In this document: positions 50,043 through 59,159 of the stretch, piece by piece
How positions within the stretch are numbered: the first letter of the stretch is position 1
Layout of the letters: each line of letters begins with the position of its first letter
NCBI RefSeq assembly: GCF_900108365.1
Contig: NZ_FNWQ01000001.1
Coordinates: 434,001 to 498,000 of the forward strand
DNA: 64,000 nucleotides
DNA from: Chryseobacterium culicis
GTDB lineage: Bacteria; Bacteroidota; Bacteroidia; Flavobacteriales; Weeksellaceae
Reading direction: 5' to 3'
Notes under the pieces: generated by a model
What the model saw: the letters and a program-made list of their open reading frames with translations, nothing else
The model's database searches: none
What the model was told of the DNA's origin: nothing
Position numbers and translations under genes: made by a program

Positions 50043-51479
50043 TTATTTAGCTTCGAAATATACTCTTCTGTTGGCTCTGTTTTTCCATTCAGGGCATTTT
50101 GTAGCTGGTTCACATTCCGGATATTTAAGGTCTTTTTCACCTTTTCCAACTGCCTGCAGCTTACCGGTTTGAACACCGTTTTTGATCAGATAGTTCTTGA
50201 CGTTGTTCGCTCTTCTTTCAGATAGTTTTTGGTTGTAAGCGTCAGTACCTCTTGTATCAGTAGCTCCGATTACGTTGTAAGATCCGTTTGAAGAATTAAT
50301 ATAGTTTACAGCATTATTCAGGATAGGGGTATTTGATGGTAAAATTCTGTCAGAATTTAAGTCAAACTCTATTCCCTCCAATTTCGTTTCTGTTTCTACT
50401 ACAGGTCCTGTAGTGGCTACCGGGCATCCGTTGTTTTCAACAGGTCCTGGCACTGTTACACACTTATCGTAAAGGTCAATTACTCCATCTAAGTCTGTAT
50501 CAAGAGCAACTCCGGCACCATCCACTCTTGCTCCTGCAGGAGTATCAAGCTGTCTGTCCCAGTCGTCACATACTCCGTCGTTATCAGCATCTCCTTTTTT
50601 ACATACTTCGATATCCTGGTTTTTGTTAGCCAATACATCAAGTTTGTAATAAATTTCCTGAAGCGGATCATGCCACATTACGTGAGATTCGTGCTTCCCA
50701 AGCTTTAAGGAAACCCCTAAAGTAGCGTTGAAGAAGTTGTCAGAAACCTGCTCAGAACGTCTGTTAATAGCGCTGTAAGCATCACCGCCACCGTCAAATT
50801 CTTCATCACCGGTTACTACATACATTAATCTACCTTCAATATCAATTCTTCTGTTTACTTTAAACTTCAGACCTGCACCAGCCTGCATAAACAATGAACC
50901 TAACTGGAAAGGTTTAATTTCAGTCATCAGTCTCTGTCCGTTGATGTCTTTCTGGTATGCTCTGTAAGCGATGGTACCGATACCTGCATATCCATGCAGA
51001 GCCCATCTGTAAGGGGAGTGGTTGTCAACCCTTCTTAGTAAATTAGAGAAGTTGATATCTCCTAAAATTGAGATTGCATCATACTGAGTTCTTGCTGCTA
51101 CGGCATAAGCATCTGGTGCAGCATTTTTGGTATTGAACCATCCCTGTCTGGTTTCACCTCTGTCGTACTGTAAATTGATTCCGAAAGCATGGGTAATTGC
51201 TTTATCAATACTTACGTAAGCTGAATATCCGAAAAGGTTTTTACCATTACCGTTTTTAATGGAGGTTAAATCCGCAGATTGAAGAAGCGGAACTCCTACT
51301 CCGGCAGAAATAGCCCAGTCATTAAATCTCTTGGATTTGTTGGTGAATGGGGAAACATTAGCAGATCCTGAAGAAAATGTGTTAGGATACTCTCCTTTTG
51401 AAACTGCCGTTGAGTCTTGTGCATAAATGGCAGAAGGAATTGCCAAAGCAAATGCAACAATTGCTAAACTTAATTTCAT
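50043..51479 (-). CDS. OmpA family outer-membrane protein, copy 1
   Basis: 478 aa. Signal peptide (1-20), then a beta-barrel of about 270 residues, a calcium-binding thrombospondin-type-3-like segment (CKKGDADNDGVCDDWD and DTDLDGVIDLYDKC) and a C-terminal OmpA peptidoglycan-binding domain (about 370-478) with TDTRGTDAYNQKLSERRANNV, whose Asp and Arg bind the peptidoglycan diaminopimelate. The first ~355 residues are nearly identical to copy 2. Anchors the outer membrane to the cell wall. Confidence 0.93.
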   Translation of the reverse strand: MKLSLAIVAFALAIPSAIYAQDSTAVSKGEYPNTFSSGSANVSPFTNKSKRFNDWAISAGVGVPLLQSADLTSIKNGNGKNLFGYSAYVSIDKAITHAFGINLQYDRGETRQGWFNTKNAAPDAYAVAARTQYDAISILGDINFSNLLRRVDNHSPYRWALHGYAGIGTIAYRAYQKDINGQRLMTEIKPFQLGSLFMQAGAGLKFKVNRRIDIEGRLMYVVTGDEEFDGGGDAYSAINRRSEQVSDNFFNATLGVSLKLGKHESHVMWHDPLQEIYYKLDVLANKNQDIEVCKKGDADNDGVCDDWDRQLDTPAGARVDGAGVALDTDLDGVIDLYDKCVTVPGPVENNGCPVATTGPVVETETKLEGIEFDLNSDRILPSNTPILNNAVNYINSSNGSYNVIGATDTRGTDAYNQKLSERRANNVKNYLIKNGVQTGKLQAVGKGEKDLKYPECEPATKCPEWKNRANRRVYFEAK

Positions 51480-51639
51480 AGTGTTATTTTTTTAAGTTAA
51501 GTTATTTTAAATGATTTTTTACGTTAAAAAGCGATTTTGTGTTGATTTTTTTCAAAACAAACTTGCTGATTTTTAATATGTTTCAAGTAAGCTGTATGAA
51601 AATAATGATAAAGGTATGTAAAATAATTCGTAGTAGAAA

Positions 51640-51673
51640 AAAAATAAACCGAAAAGAGCAATTCTTTCCGGTT
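51640..51673 (-). terminator. Terminator of ompA copy 2
   Basis: Read leftward: AACCGGAAAGA, five-base loop, TCTTTTCGGTT with one G-U pair, followed by TTATTTTTTTT. It lies 17 bases beyond the copy 2 stop and isolates copy 1 from it. Confidence 0.78.
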
Positions 51674-51689
51674 GAGTATATGGTAAGAA

Positions 51690-53216
51690 TTATTTTTTCT
51701 TCTTCTTAGCAACACCTTTTTTCACAGTCTTTTTTACTGGAGCATCTTCATAGTCTTTCTTTTTGATAGAATCCCAATCTGAAGCTTCTATAAATCTTAC
51801 TGTAACTTTTCTGTCTGCCATTCTTTCAGCATCTGAAGCTGAGGCAGGTACAGTTGCTTCTGCAGAACCTACACCTCTTGATTTCAGCACATTTTCATTG
51901 ATTCCTCTACTTTCTAAAGCACCTACTACTGCAGCTGCTCTTTCTTTAGACAGTCTTAGGTTGTAAGCAGCACTTCCTTTGATATCGGTATGTCCTGTTA
52001 AAAGGTAATTACCACCGTTTTCTTTGATGATAGAAGCTGCTAAATCTAATTTTGGATTAGACTCAGGTCTGATCGTTGCTTTATTAAAATTGAAATAAAT
52101 ATCTTTTAGAGATCTTTCTACTTCTTTAGCTGTTTCGTTGTTGTCTTTCTTAGCTACCGGGCATCCGTTGTTTTCAACAGGTCCTGGCACTGTTACGCAC
52201 TTATCGTAAAGGTCAATTACTCCATCTAAGTCTGTATCAAGAGCAACTCCGGCACCATCCACTCTTGCTCCTGCAGGAGTATCAAGCTGTCTGTCCCAGT
52301 CGTCACATACTCCGTCGTTATCAGCATCTCCTTTTTTACATACTTCAATATCCTGGTTTTTGTTAGCCAGTACATCAAGTTTGTAATAAATTTCCTGAAG
52401 CGGATCATGCCACATTACGTGAGATTCGTGTTTTCCTAATTTGAATGAAAGACCTAAAGTAGCGTTGAAGAAGTTGTCAGAAATTTGCTCAGAACGTCTG
52501 TTAATAGCGCTGTAAGCATCACCACCGCCGTCAAATTCTTCATCACCGGTTACTACATACATTAATCTACCTTCAATATCAATTCTTCTGTTTACTTTAA
52601 ACTTCAGACCTGCACCAGCCTGCATAAACATTGAGCCTAACTGGAAAGGTTTAATTTCAGTCATCAGTCTCTGTCCGTTGATGTCTTTCTGGTATGCTCT
52701 GTAAGCGATGGTTCCGATACCTGCATATCCATGCAGAGCCCATCTGTAAGGGGAGTGGTTGTCAACCCTTCTTAGTAAATTAGAGAAGTTGATATCTCCT
52801 AAAATTGAGATTGCATCATACTGAGTTCTTGCTGCTACGGCATAAGCATCTGGTGCAGCATTTTTGGTATTGAACCATCCTTGTCTGGTCTCACCTCTGT
52901 CGTATTGTAAATTGATTCCGAAAGCATGGGTAATTGCTTTATCAACACTTACGTAAGCTGAATACCCGAACAGGTTTTTACCATTACCGTTTTTAATGGA
53001 GGTTAAGTCCGCTGATTGAAGAAGCGGAACTCCTGCTCCTACTGAAATAGACCAGTCATTGAATCTCTTGGATTTGTTGGTAAATGGCGAAACATTAGCA
53101 GATCCTGAAGAAAATGTATTGGGATACTCTCCTTTCGAAACTGCCGTTGAGTCTTGTGCATAAATGGCAGAAGGAATTGCCATAGCAAATGCAACAATTG
53201 CTAAACTTAATTTCAT
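51690..53216 (-). CDS. OmpA family outer-membrane protein, copy 2
   Basis: 508 aa from ATG 53214-53216 (MKLSLAIVAFAMA); an upstream in-frame start adds 22 residues that spoil the signal peptide and overlaps copy 3. The barrel and calcium-binding part match copy 1 with only about nine amino-acid changes over ~355 residues. The C-terminal OmpA domain is unrelated in detail (FNFNKATIRPESNPKLD, TDIKGSAAYNLRLSKERAAA), and a Lys-rich tail (VKKTVKKGVAKKKKK) follows. It ends at its own terminator 51640-51673. Confidence 0.93.
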   Translation of the reverse strand: MKLSLAIVAFAMAIPSAIYAQDSTAVSKGEYPNTFSSGSANVSPFTNKSKRFNDWSISVGAGVPLLQSADLTSIKNGNGKNLFGYSAYVSVDKAITHAFGINLQYDRGETRQGWFNTKNAAPDAYAVAARTQYDAISILGDINFSNLLRRVDNHSPYRWALHGYAGIGTIAYRAYQKDINGQRLMTEIKPFQLGSMFMQAGAGLKFKVNRRIDIEGRLMYVVTGDEEFDGGGDAYSAINRRSEQISDNFFNATLGLSFKLGKHESHVMWHDPLQEIYYKLDVLANKNQDIEVCKKGDADNDGVCDDWDRQLDTPAGARVDGAGVALDTDLDGVIDLYDKCVTVPGPVENNGCPVAKKDNNETAKEVERSLKDIYFNFNKATIRPESNPKLDLAASIIKENGGNYLLTGHTDIKGSAAYNLRLSKERAAAVVGALESRGINENVLKSRGVGSAEATVPASASDAERMADRKVTVRFIEASDWDSIKKKDYEDAPVKKTVKKGVAKKKKK

Positions 53217-53266
53217 CGTGTATATTATTTGTATTCTTTTTTTTAAAGAGAAATTTAATTTTTTAA

Positions 53267-54346
53267 TTATTTTACCGGACATCCGTTGTTTTCAACAGGT
53301 CCCGGTACAGTTACACATTTGTCATAAAGGTCAATAACTCCATCAAGATCCATATCCAAAGCTACTCCGGCACCGTCTACTCTTGCACCTGCAGGAGTAT
53401 CAAGCTGTCTGTCCCAGTCGTCGCATACTCCATCATTATCAGCATCTCCTTTTTCGCACACCACAAGATCTGTAGAAGCATTTTCTAAAACGCTTGTTCT
53501 GTAATATGCTTCCTGAAGAGGATCATGCCATGCAAGGTGAGAGTCATGTTTACCTAGTTTGAAGCTTGCTCCTAAAGTTACAGCCCATGAATTATCAGAT
53601 TTTCTAGGATTAATCAAATTGTAGTTGCTGTAAGCATAACCACCTCCATCAAATTCATCATCACCACTAATAAAATACATGGTTCTTGCTTCAAGATCAA
53701 TAAGTTTTGAAACATTATATTTGAGCCCTAAACCTCCCTGATAGTAAACAGAACTGATTCCCAGCGGAACATCGATAAATGTAGGATATGTTTTATTACC
53801 CCACTTGTTTACATCATTGTCATGCAATGAAGTTCTGTATCCCTGAAGACCAATTCCCATATATCCATGGAAAGCCCATCTGTAAGGAGAATGATTATCA
53901 ACTCTTCTTAATAGATTGGAGAAGTTAATATCACCTAATAAAGCGAGCTGATCAAATTGGGTTGTTGCTGTAGCGATTCCGGCTGCCTGTCCTGCAGCTC
54001 CTGCAAGTTGCCCTGTCTGTTTTGTTTCTCCTCTGGTGTAGATAATACTTAAACCGAAAGTATGTGAAATTTGCTTGTCAATACTTACATAAGCATTATA
54101 TCCCCATTTAATATTATCCTTGCGGATAGATTTTAAATCTGAGTGAACCATAAATGCAGGACCCCCTCCAACAGAAATAGACCAGTCTCTGAAGCGTCTG
54201 GCTTTGTTGTCGAAAGGCTGTACATTAGCGGAACCTGAAGAGAATGTATTAGGGTACTCTGTGGAAGAGTTTACCGTTGTACTGCTGTTCTGAGCGAAAG
54301 CAGCAATTGGCAAGGTTGTAGCCAATAATAATAAACCTAATTTCAT
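53267..54346 (-). CDS. OmpA-like barrel protein without peptidoglycan-binding domain, copy 3
   Basis: 359 aa with signal peptide (MKLGLLLLATTLPIAAFAQN). The barrel is related to copies 1 and 2 but much more diverged; the calcium-binding segment is close to identical to theirs, including VPGPVENNGCP. The protein stops one codon after this point (GCPVK), so it has no OmpA-type C-terminus. The stop is a clean TAA with no domain remnant in the 50 bases before copy 2. It is either a deliberate short form or a truncated copy. First gene of the ompA run, 18 bases downstream of folK. Confidence 0.9.
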   Translation of the reverse strand: MKLGLLLLATTLPIAAFAQNSSTTVNSSTEYPNTFSSGSANVQPFDNKARRFRDWSISVGGGPAFMVHSDLKSIRKDNIKWGYNAYVSIDKQISHTFGLSIIYTRGETKQTGQLAGAAGQAAGIATATTQFDQLALLGDINFSNLLRRVDNHSPYRWAFHGYMGIGLQGYRTSLHDNDVNKWGNKTYPTFIDVPLGISSVYYQGGLGLKYNVSKLIDLEARTMYFISGDDEFDGGGYAYSNYNLINPRKSDNSWAVTLGASFKLGKHDSHLAWHDPLQEAYYRTSVLENASTDLVVCEKGDADNDGVCDDWDRQLDTPAGARVDGAGVALDMDLDGVIDLYDKCVTVPGPVENNGCPVK

Positions 54347-54363
54347 ACAATTTGTTTTATGTT

Positions 54364-54780
54364 TTAAATAAATTTTTCTAATAACACCCTTGAAAAATCC
54401 CTTTCAAAAAGATGTTTTTTATGAGGGATTACTAGTCTTTCTGATGTAAAGTTTAATTCATTATACTTAATGATATCAATATCAATTATCCTGTCAGTAT
54501 AACCTCCGGATACTTTTGAATCATTAATTCTTCCCATCTCAACTTCTATATTCTTAATACAATCAAGCAGTTGAATTGGTGAAAGATGTGTGAATATTAT
54601 TGCTGCAATATTACAAAAAATATTGGAACTGACAAACTCTACAGGTTCAGACATTAAATATTCGCTGATTTGTGAAATGTTATTTCCTGCCTCTTTTATC
54701 TTCTCAAGAGCAAGCTCTATATTTTTTTTTTGCTCTCCTAAGTTACTTCCTAGTAACAAAACGACCTTATGTTGCGACAT
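54364..54780 (-). CDS. folK: 2-amino-4-hydroxy-6-hydroxymethyldihydropteridine diphosphokinase
   Basis: Pyrophosphorylates 6-hydroxymethyl-7,8-dihydropterin in folate synthesis, next step after FolB. The protein is 138 aa. The HPPK signature RIIDIDIIKYNE is at about residues 95-106, preceded by VVLLLGSNLGEQKKNIELAL. It is divergent from sppA (20 bases apart) and 18 bases upstream of the ompA genes, so it may share their transcript. Confidence 0.93.
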   Translation of the reverse strand: MSQHKVVLLLGSNLGEQKKNIELALEKIKEAGNNISQISEYLMSEPVEFVSSNIFCNIAAIIFTHLSPIQLLDCIKNIEVEMGRINDSKVSGGYTDRIIDIDIIKYNELNFTSERLVIPHKKHLFERDFSRVLLEKFI

Positions 54781-54800
54781 ATTGGAAAATTGATTGATTT

Positions 54801-56558
54801 ATGAGAAGTTTCTTTAAAAATGTTTTGGCAAATATAGTAGCAATTGTCATACTTTGCGCTTTATTTTTCATCTTTTTCATTGTGATGCTTGTGTTCAGTT
54901 CTATGGGAAGTGATAAGTCTGTAGCGGTGAAAAAGAACTCGGTTCTTACGATTAATTTAAAGACAAATATAATAGACAGTCCTACGGAAGAGCAGATGGG
55001 GTTGTTCGGTTTAGGTGCCCAGAATAAAAGCGTTCTTCTGTATGATGCAGTGGAAGCCATTAATAAAGCCAAGACTGATGATAATATAAAAGGGATCAGC
55101 ATTGAAGCAGATGATCTGTATGCAGGGCTTACGCAGATTGATGATATCAGAAATGCTATCGAAGATTTTAAGAAAAGCGGAAAATTTGTTTATGCTTACG
55201 GTAACGGAGTTTCACAGTCTGCTTATTATTTAGGATCTGTAGCGGATAAATATTATCTGCATCCTGCGGGAGGCATTGAATTGAAAGGTTTATCCACTGA
55301 AGTAACCTTCTTTAAGGATTTTGCAGACAAATATGGTATCGGGATTGAAGTGATCCGTCATGGGAAATTTAAATCTGCCGTAGAACCTTTTCTAAGAAAT
55401 GATATTTCTCCGGAAAATAAAGAACAGCTAAGCACTCTTCTCAATGATCTATGGAAAAATACATCCCATAAAATGGCAGCTTCAAGAAAAATTGATACGG
55501 CTCAGTTCAGAACAATTACAGACAGTCTGTACGGAATGATCCCTGAACAGAGTTTAAAATATAAGTTGGCAGATAAGCTTATCCAGAAATCAGAATATGA
55601 AGATATTCTTAAAACAAAGCTGAATGTAAAGGATAAAGAAAAGCTGAACAAAATTTCTTTGGCAAGCTATATCAGTTCATATGCGGATGAAGATAAGTCC
55701 GGTGAAAAGATAGCGGTATTGTATGCGTCAGGATCTATTAATAACGGAGATGAGTACAATGATATTCATTCTGAAAAATATGTAAAGTATATCAAAAAAC
55801 TTCAGGAGGATGATAAAGTGAAAGCCGTAGTTTTCAGAATCAATTCGCCAGGGGGAAGTGCTAACGCTTCTGATGAAATCTTGTTTGAATTACAGCAGTT
55901 GAAAAAGAAAAAGCCACTGGTGGTTTCTTTCGGAGACTATGCTGCTTCCGGCGGGTATTATGTAGCAATGGCCGCAGATAAGATTTATTCAGAACCCAAT
56001 ACGCTTACCGGTTCTATCGGAGTATTTGGAGTAATGCCTTATTATAAAGATATAGCCGGCAAAAACGGAATCCGTGCAGATATTGTGGCTACCAATGCCA
56101 ACTCTATGTATTATTCCGGATTAAATGGAGTTACCCCTTATGGTGTCAATATGATGACAAGAAGTGTAGAGGGTACTTACAAGAGATTTGTATACTTTGT
56201 GACTCAAAACAGAAAGAAAACTTTTGAACAGATAGATAATGTAGGTGGAGGTAGAGTATGGAGCGGTGTGCGAGCCAAAGAGATTGGCCTTGTAGATGAG
56301 CTTGGAACTTTGAATGATGCTGTAAAGTTTGCCGCACAGAAAGCAGGATTAAAAACGTATCAGATCGATGCATTTCCCAAGAGAATGTCTCCGTTCGAAC
56401 AGATTTTCAAAGATTTGAATGAAGAGGACGTTTCAGCAAGAATTATCAAGAATAAAATCGGTAAATCGAACTATGAAATTCTGCAGCAGATTACAGACAA
56501 AAAATTACAGTCTGAGGTGAAAATGGAAATGCCTTATCAGATTAGAATTAACAACTAA
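54801..56558 (+). CDS. sppA: Signal peptide peptidase SppA (67K type)
   Basis: Inner-membrane serine/lysine protease that degrades cleaved signal peptides. 585 aa, the long form with two tandem protease-fold domains. An N-terminal anchor spans about residues 10-33. By analogy with E. coli SppA, the catalytic lysine is K191 in the N-terminal half (FKSAVEPFLRNDIS) and the nucleophile is S383 in GDYAASGGYYVAMAADKIY. The active site acts on the periplasmic side. It is divergent from folK. Confidence 0.95.
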   Translation: MRSFFKNVLANIVAIVILCALFFIFFIVMLVFSSMGSDKSVAVKKNSVLTINLKTNIIDSPTEEQMGLFGLGAQNKSVLLYDAVEAINKAKTDDNIKGISIEADDLYAGLTQIDDIRNAIEDFKKSGKFVYAYGNGVSQSAYYLGSVADKYYLHPAGGIELKGLSTEVTFFKDFADKYGIGIEVIRHGKFKSAVEPFLRNDISPENKEQLSTLLNDLWKNTSHKMAASRKIDTAQFRTITDSLYGMIPEQSLKYKLADKLIQKSEYEDILKTKLNVKDKEKLNKISLASYISSYADEDKSGEKIAVLYASGSINNGDEYNDIHSEKYVKYIKKLQEDDKVKAVVFRINSPGGSANASDEILFELQQLKKKKPLVVSFGDYAASGGYYVAMAADKIYSEPNTLTGSIGVFGVMPYYKDIAGKNGIRADIVATNANSMYYSGLNGVTPYGVNMMTRSVEGTYKRFVYFVTQNRKKTFEQIDNVGGGRVWSGVRAKEIGLVDELGTLNDAVKFAAQKAGLKTYQIDAFPKRMSPFEQIFKDLNEEDVSARIIKNKIGKSNYEILQQITDKKLQSEVKMEMPYQIRINN

Positions 56559-56580
56559 CTAAATTTTATATTGTATACAA

Positions 56581-56613
56581 AAATCCCGGATCTGAATTTC
56601 AGATCCGGGATTT
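56581..56613. terminator. Strong bidirectional terminator
   Basis: AAATCCCGGATCTGAA and its inverse form a 16-bp stem with a one-base loop (effectively 3-5), flanked by A and T runs. It lies between convergent sppA and the GlsB-like gene. Confidence 0.9.
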
Positions 56614-56634
56614 TATTTTTTATAAGCGTTCGTA

Positions 56635-56895
56635 TCAGCTTTTTCTGGTGGCCATTCCGTAAATCCAGAGGATGATTAAAGCTCCTCCAATAGATAGAAT
56701 CCAGCTTCTCGGATTCCAGAAAGACGTTACATCTCCCCAATGTAGAACGTAAACCCCAATAGCTCCTCCTACAAATGCTCCCAGAATTCCAAGGATAATA
56801 GTGATTAGCCATCCTCCTCCCTGAGTTCCGGGCATGATCATTTTAGCGATTGCACCTGCAATAAGACCGAATAAGATCCATGTTATAATTCCCAT
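56635..56895 (-). CDS. GlsB/YeaQ/YmgE family small membrane protein
   Basis: 86 aa with three hydrophobic segments and the glycine-rich family motifs GLIAGAIAKMIMPG and GILGAFVGGAIG. Members are linked to general stress, acid or osmotic responses in other bacteria; the mechanism is not known. It sits alone downstream of ftsY, separated by 69 bases. Confidence 0.9.
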   Translation of the reverse strand: MGIITWILFGLIAGAIAKMIMPGTQGGGWLITIILGILGAFVGGAIGVYVLHWGDVTSFWNPRSWILSIGGALIILWIYGMATRKS

Positions 56896-56964
56896 AGTTG
56901 CAAATTTTTTTATGTTAGTATTTAAATGAATTGTTTGCTAGTATAAGGGAAAACATGATATAAA

Positions 56965-57918
56965 TCATCTTTTCTTGAAGAATGAGTCTACAAATTCCGT
57001 ACCATTAAAAAGCTGCAAATCCTGCATTTTTTCACCTACTCCAATATATTTCACCGGAATCTGGAACTGATCGGAGATTCCGATTACCACTCCGCCTTTT
57101 GCGGTTCCGTCTAATTTGGTAACGGCTAAAGCGTTTACTTCGGTAGCTGCGGTGAACTGTTTGGCCTGTTCGAATGCATTCTGTCCCGTAGAACCATCAA
57201 GAACCAAAAGAATCTCATGTGGGGCATCAGGAATAACCTTCTGCATTACTCTTTTGATTTTGGAAAGCTCATTCATCAGGTTTATTTTATTATGAAGCCT
57301 TCCTGCAGTATCTATAATGACAACATCGGCATTCTGTGCAACGGCACTTTGTACGGTATCAAATGCAACGGAGGCAGGATCTGATCCCATTTCCTGTTTT
57401 ACAATGGGAACACCCACTCTTTCGCTCCAGATGACCAGCTGGTCTACGGCAGCTGCCCGGAAGGTATCTGCAGCCCCAAGAACTACTTTTTTACCTTCTG
57501 ATTTGAACTGATGAGCCAGTTTTCCTATCGTTGTGGTTTTTCCCACTCCGTTTACTCCCACCACCATAATGACGTAGGGCTTTTTGGTAGTGTCAATATT
57601 TCCTGTACCGGCATGAGGATTTTCAAGCAGTAGTCCGGAAATCTCATCGCGAAGAATTTGATCAAGTTCATTGACGCCTACATATTTGTCTCTGGCAACA
57701 CGTTCTTCAATTCTTTCGATGATTTTAATAGTAGTGGAAGCGCCTACGTCAGAAGCGATCAGTACTTCCTCAAGATCATCCAGTACCTCATCATCTACTT
57801 TGCTTTTGCCGACTACGGCTTTCGTCATTTTTTCAAAGAATCCCTGGCTGGATTTTTCCAATCCTTTGTCTAGGGTTTCTTTTTCTTCCTTTTTGAAAAT
57901 ATTTTTAAACCAACTCAT
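56965..57918 (-). CDS. ftsY: Signal recognition particle receptor FtsY
   Basis: GTPase that receives SRP-ribosome complexes at the inner membrane. The 317-aa protein has the NG domain only, with no long acidic A domain, as in many Bacteroidota. The G motifs are GVNGVGKTTTIGKLA, DTFRAAAVDQL, DTAGRLHNK and TKLDGTAKGG. Gene order with rpmB, rpmG and DUF4295 upstream is typical of the phylum, but here a decayed RidA gene and a terminator lie between. Confidence 0.96.
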   Translation of the reverse strand: MSWFKNIFKKEEKETLDKGLEKSSQGFFEKMTKAVVGKSKVDDEVLDDLEEVLIASDVGASTTIKIIERIEERVARDKYVGVNELDQILRDEISGLLLENPHAGTGNIDTTKKPYVIMVVGVNGVGKTTTIGKLAHQFKSEGKKVVLGAADTFRAAAVDQLVIWSERVGVPIVKQEMGSDPASVAFDTVQSAVAQNADVVIIDTAGRLHNKINLMNELSKIKRVMQKVIPDAPHEILLVLDGSTGQNAFEQAKQFTAATEVNALAVTKLDGTAKGGVVIGISDQFQIPVKYIGVGEKMQDLQLFNGTEFVDSFFKKR

Positions 57919-57933
57919 AGTTTTAGTTTATTC

Positions 57934-58400
57934 TTATTTATTTTTTATCACTGCTGTGGCTTCTACTTCTGTAAGCACGTCATCTCTGAACAGCCTGTTT
58001 ACTTCCACAAGGGTGCTTACAGGAGAATTCTGAAGGCTTACCTACAAATCCCTTACTTTTCTGAATTCAGGTGTTTTTTTGATGTCTGTGGTAAAGATTC
58101 CCAGTTTGATTATATCTTTACCTGTTCCTGCATATTCTTTCAGGATACCTTCTGTATTTTTGAAAACCTGCTGTGTCTGCTCTTCTATTGTTTTCCCACG
58201 AGATTTCCTTCCGTGTCCATTGGTACCTGTCCGGATCATAAAATCATTCTGGAACTTCCGCAGTCAATGCTTACTGATTGGGAAGGCCCTTTTAAGCTGA
58301 AAACTTTTGGCGAACTTTTATATTCTACGGGCGTCATTGTTTTCTGACTGAATGAAAATAGAAAAGCTGCTGTACAGGCCAGAACAAGTATCTTTTTCAT
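57934..58400 (-). pseudogene. RidA (YjgF/Rid) family protein, decayed, with signal peptide
   Basis: The reading frame from ATG 58400 to TAA 57934-57936 encodes a Rid-family protein with an N-terminal signal (MKKILVLACTAAFLFSFSQ). It has three defects: an in-frame TGA after SSRMIL, a one-base loss in the GGGAAAA run just after GNLV, and an in-frame TAG after KVRDL. Beyond each defect the protein continues recognisably (SGQVPMDTEGNLV, GKTIEEQTQQVF, VSLQNSPVSTLVEVNRLF). Because it lies between DUF4295 and ftsY, it must be a late insert into the operon. Rid proteins deaminate reactive enamine/imines; this copy should be dead. Confidence 0.85.
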
Positions 58401-58437
58401 ACTTTACTGATTAATAATCTGGTGCACAAAGATAACA

Positions 58438-58468
58438 AAAAAACTACCCAAAATATGAGTAGTTTTTT
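58438..58468 (-). terminator. Terminator after DUF4295
   Basis: AAAAAACTAC pairs with GTAGTTTTTT across an 11-base loop (58438-58468), 21 bases past the DUF4295 stop. It would end the rpmB-rpmG-DUF4295 transcript before the decayed RidA gene. Confidence 0.8.
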
Positions 58469-58489
58469 ATATTGTAAATAAAGTACTGA

Positions 58490-58639
58490 TTATTTTTTTA
58501 AATAACCATCTACTTCATCAGCATTCATTACTTTTTCTTCGAAAACGTAAGCTCCTGATTTAGAAGACTTAACCATTTTCACCACTTTAGTCATTTTTTT
58601 AGACCCAGTTTGTAGGGTTGCTACTACTTTCTTTGCCAT
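58490..58639 (-). CDS. DUF4295 small basic ribosome-linked protein
   Basis: 49 aa, found by direct translation because it is very short. The sequence MAKKVVATLQTGSKKMTKVV and the Lys-rich first half, plus the fixed position after rpmG, match the DUF4295 family that is almost universal in Bacteroidota. The context suggests a ribosomal or ribosome-associated protein, but its function is unproven. It starts 20 bases after the rpmG stop. Confidence 0.85.
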   Translation of the reverse strand: MAKKVVATLQTGSKKMTKVVKMVKSSKSGAYVFEEKVMNADEVDGYLKK

Positions 58640-58659
58640 GGTAAGTTATTATTTATAAA

Positions 58660-58842
58660 TTACTTAATTTCTTTGTGAATGGTAGATCTCTTAAGAACAG
58701 GATTGTATTTTTTCAATTCCAATCTTTCTGTAGTGTTCTTTTTATTTTTTGTAGAAATGTATCTAGACATTCCTGGCATACCACTTTCTTTGTGCTCTGT
58801 GCATTCAAGGATTACTTGAACTCTATTTCCTTTTTTTGCCAT
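58660..58842 (-). CDS. rpmG: 50S ribosomal protein L33
   Basis: 60 aa, basic. The sequence [15 protein letters not shown] and the C-terminal [17 protein letters not shown] are characteristic for bL33. Only one Cys is present, so it is a zinc-free (C-) form. It starts 6 bases after rpmB, in the usual rpmB-rpmG order. Confidence 0.96.
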   Translation of the reverse strand: MAKKGNRVQVILECTEHKESGMPGMSRYISTKNKKNTTERLELKKYNPVLKRSTIHKEIK

Positions 58843-58848
58843 GATTTA

Positions 58849-59091
58849 TTAATTCTTTTTAATCAATCCGTTTCTAGTAGCTCTTTCAATAGCTTCCTCG
58901 ATTCCAATCTTGTTAATCACTCTCAATCCATGAGCTGATACTTTCAGTGTAACGTGCTTATCTTGCTCCGGAAGGTAAAACTTCTTCTCTAATAAGTTAA
59001 TTTCAAAACGACGCTTCGTTTTGTTATTAGCGTGAGAAACGTTGTTACCAACCATTGCACGCTTTCCTGTTATTTGGCAAATTCTTGACAT
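58849..59091 (-). CDS. rpmB: 50S ribosomal protein L28
   Basis: 80 aa, bL28. The signature [20 protein letters not shown] at the start and [20 protein letters not shown] are typical. It opens the rpmB-rpmG-DUF4295 operon and has a good upstream promoter at 59128-59159. Confidence 0.97.
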   Translation of the reverse strand: MSRICQITGKRAMVGNNVSHANNKTKRRFEINLLEKKFYLPEQDKHVTLKVSAHGLRVINKIGIEEAIERATRNGLIKKN

Positions 59092-59127
59092 ATCTCGATG
59101 TTCTTATTTGTATAATATTTGAGAGTG

Positions 59128-59159
59128 CAAAATAACGAAGAATTTTTTAGATAGACAAA
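59128..59159 (-). promoter_or_regulatory. rpmB operon promoter
   Basis: Read leftward: TTTG (59156-59159), a 20-base spacer, TTATTTTG (59128-59135), one mismatch to TAnnTTTG. The rpmB ATG is 37 bases downstream. Confidence 0.6.

Noticed and set aside
58228..58230. In-frame TGA in the RidA gene as a selenocysteine or recoded codon
   Set aside because: There is also a frameshift and a second stop (TAG) further on, so decay is the simpler reading.
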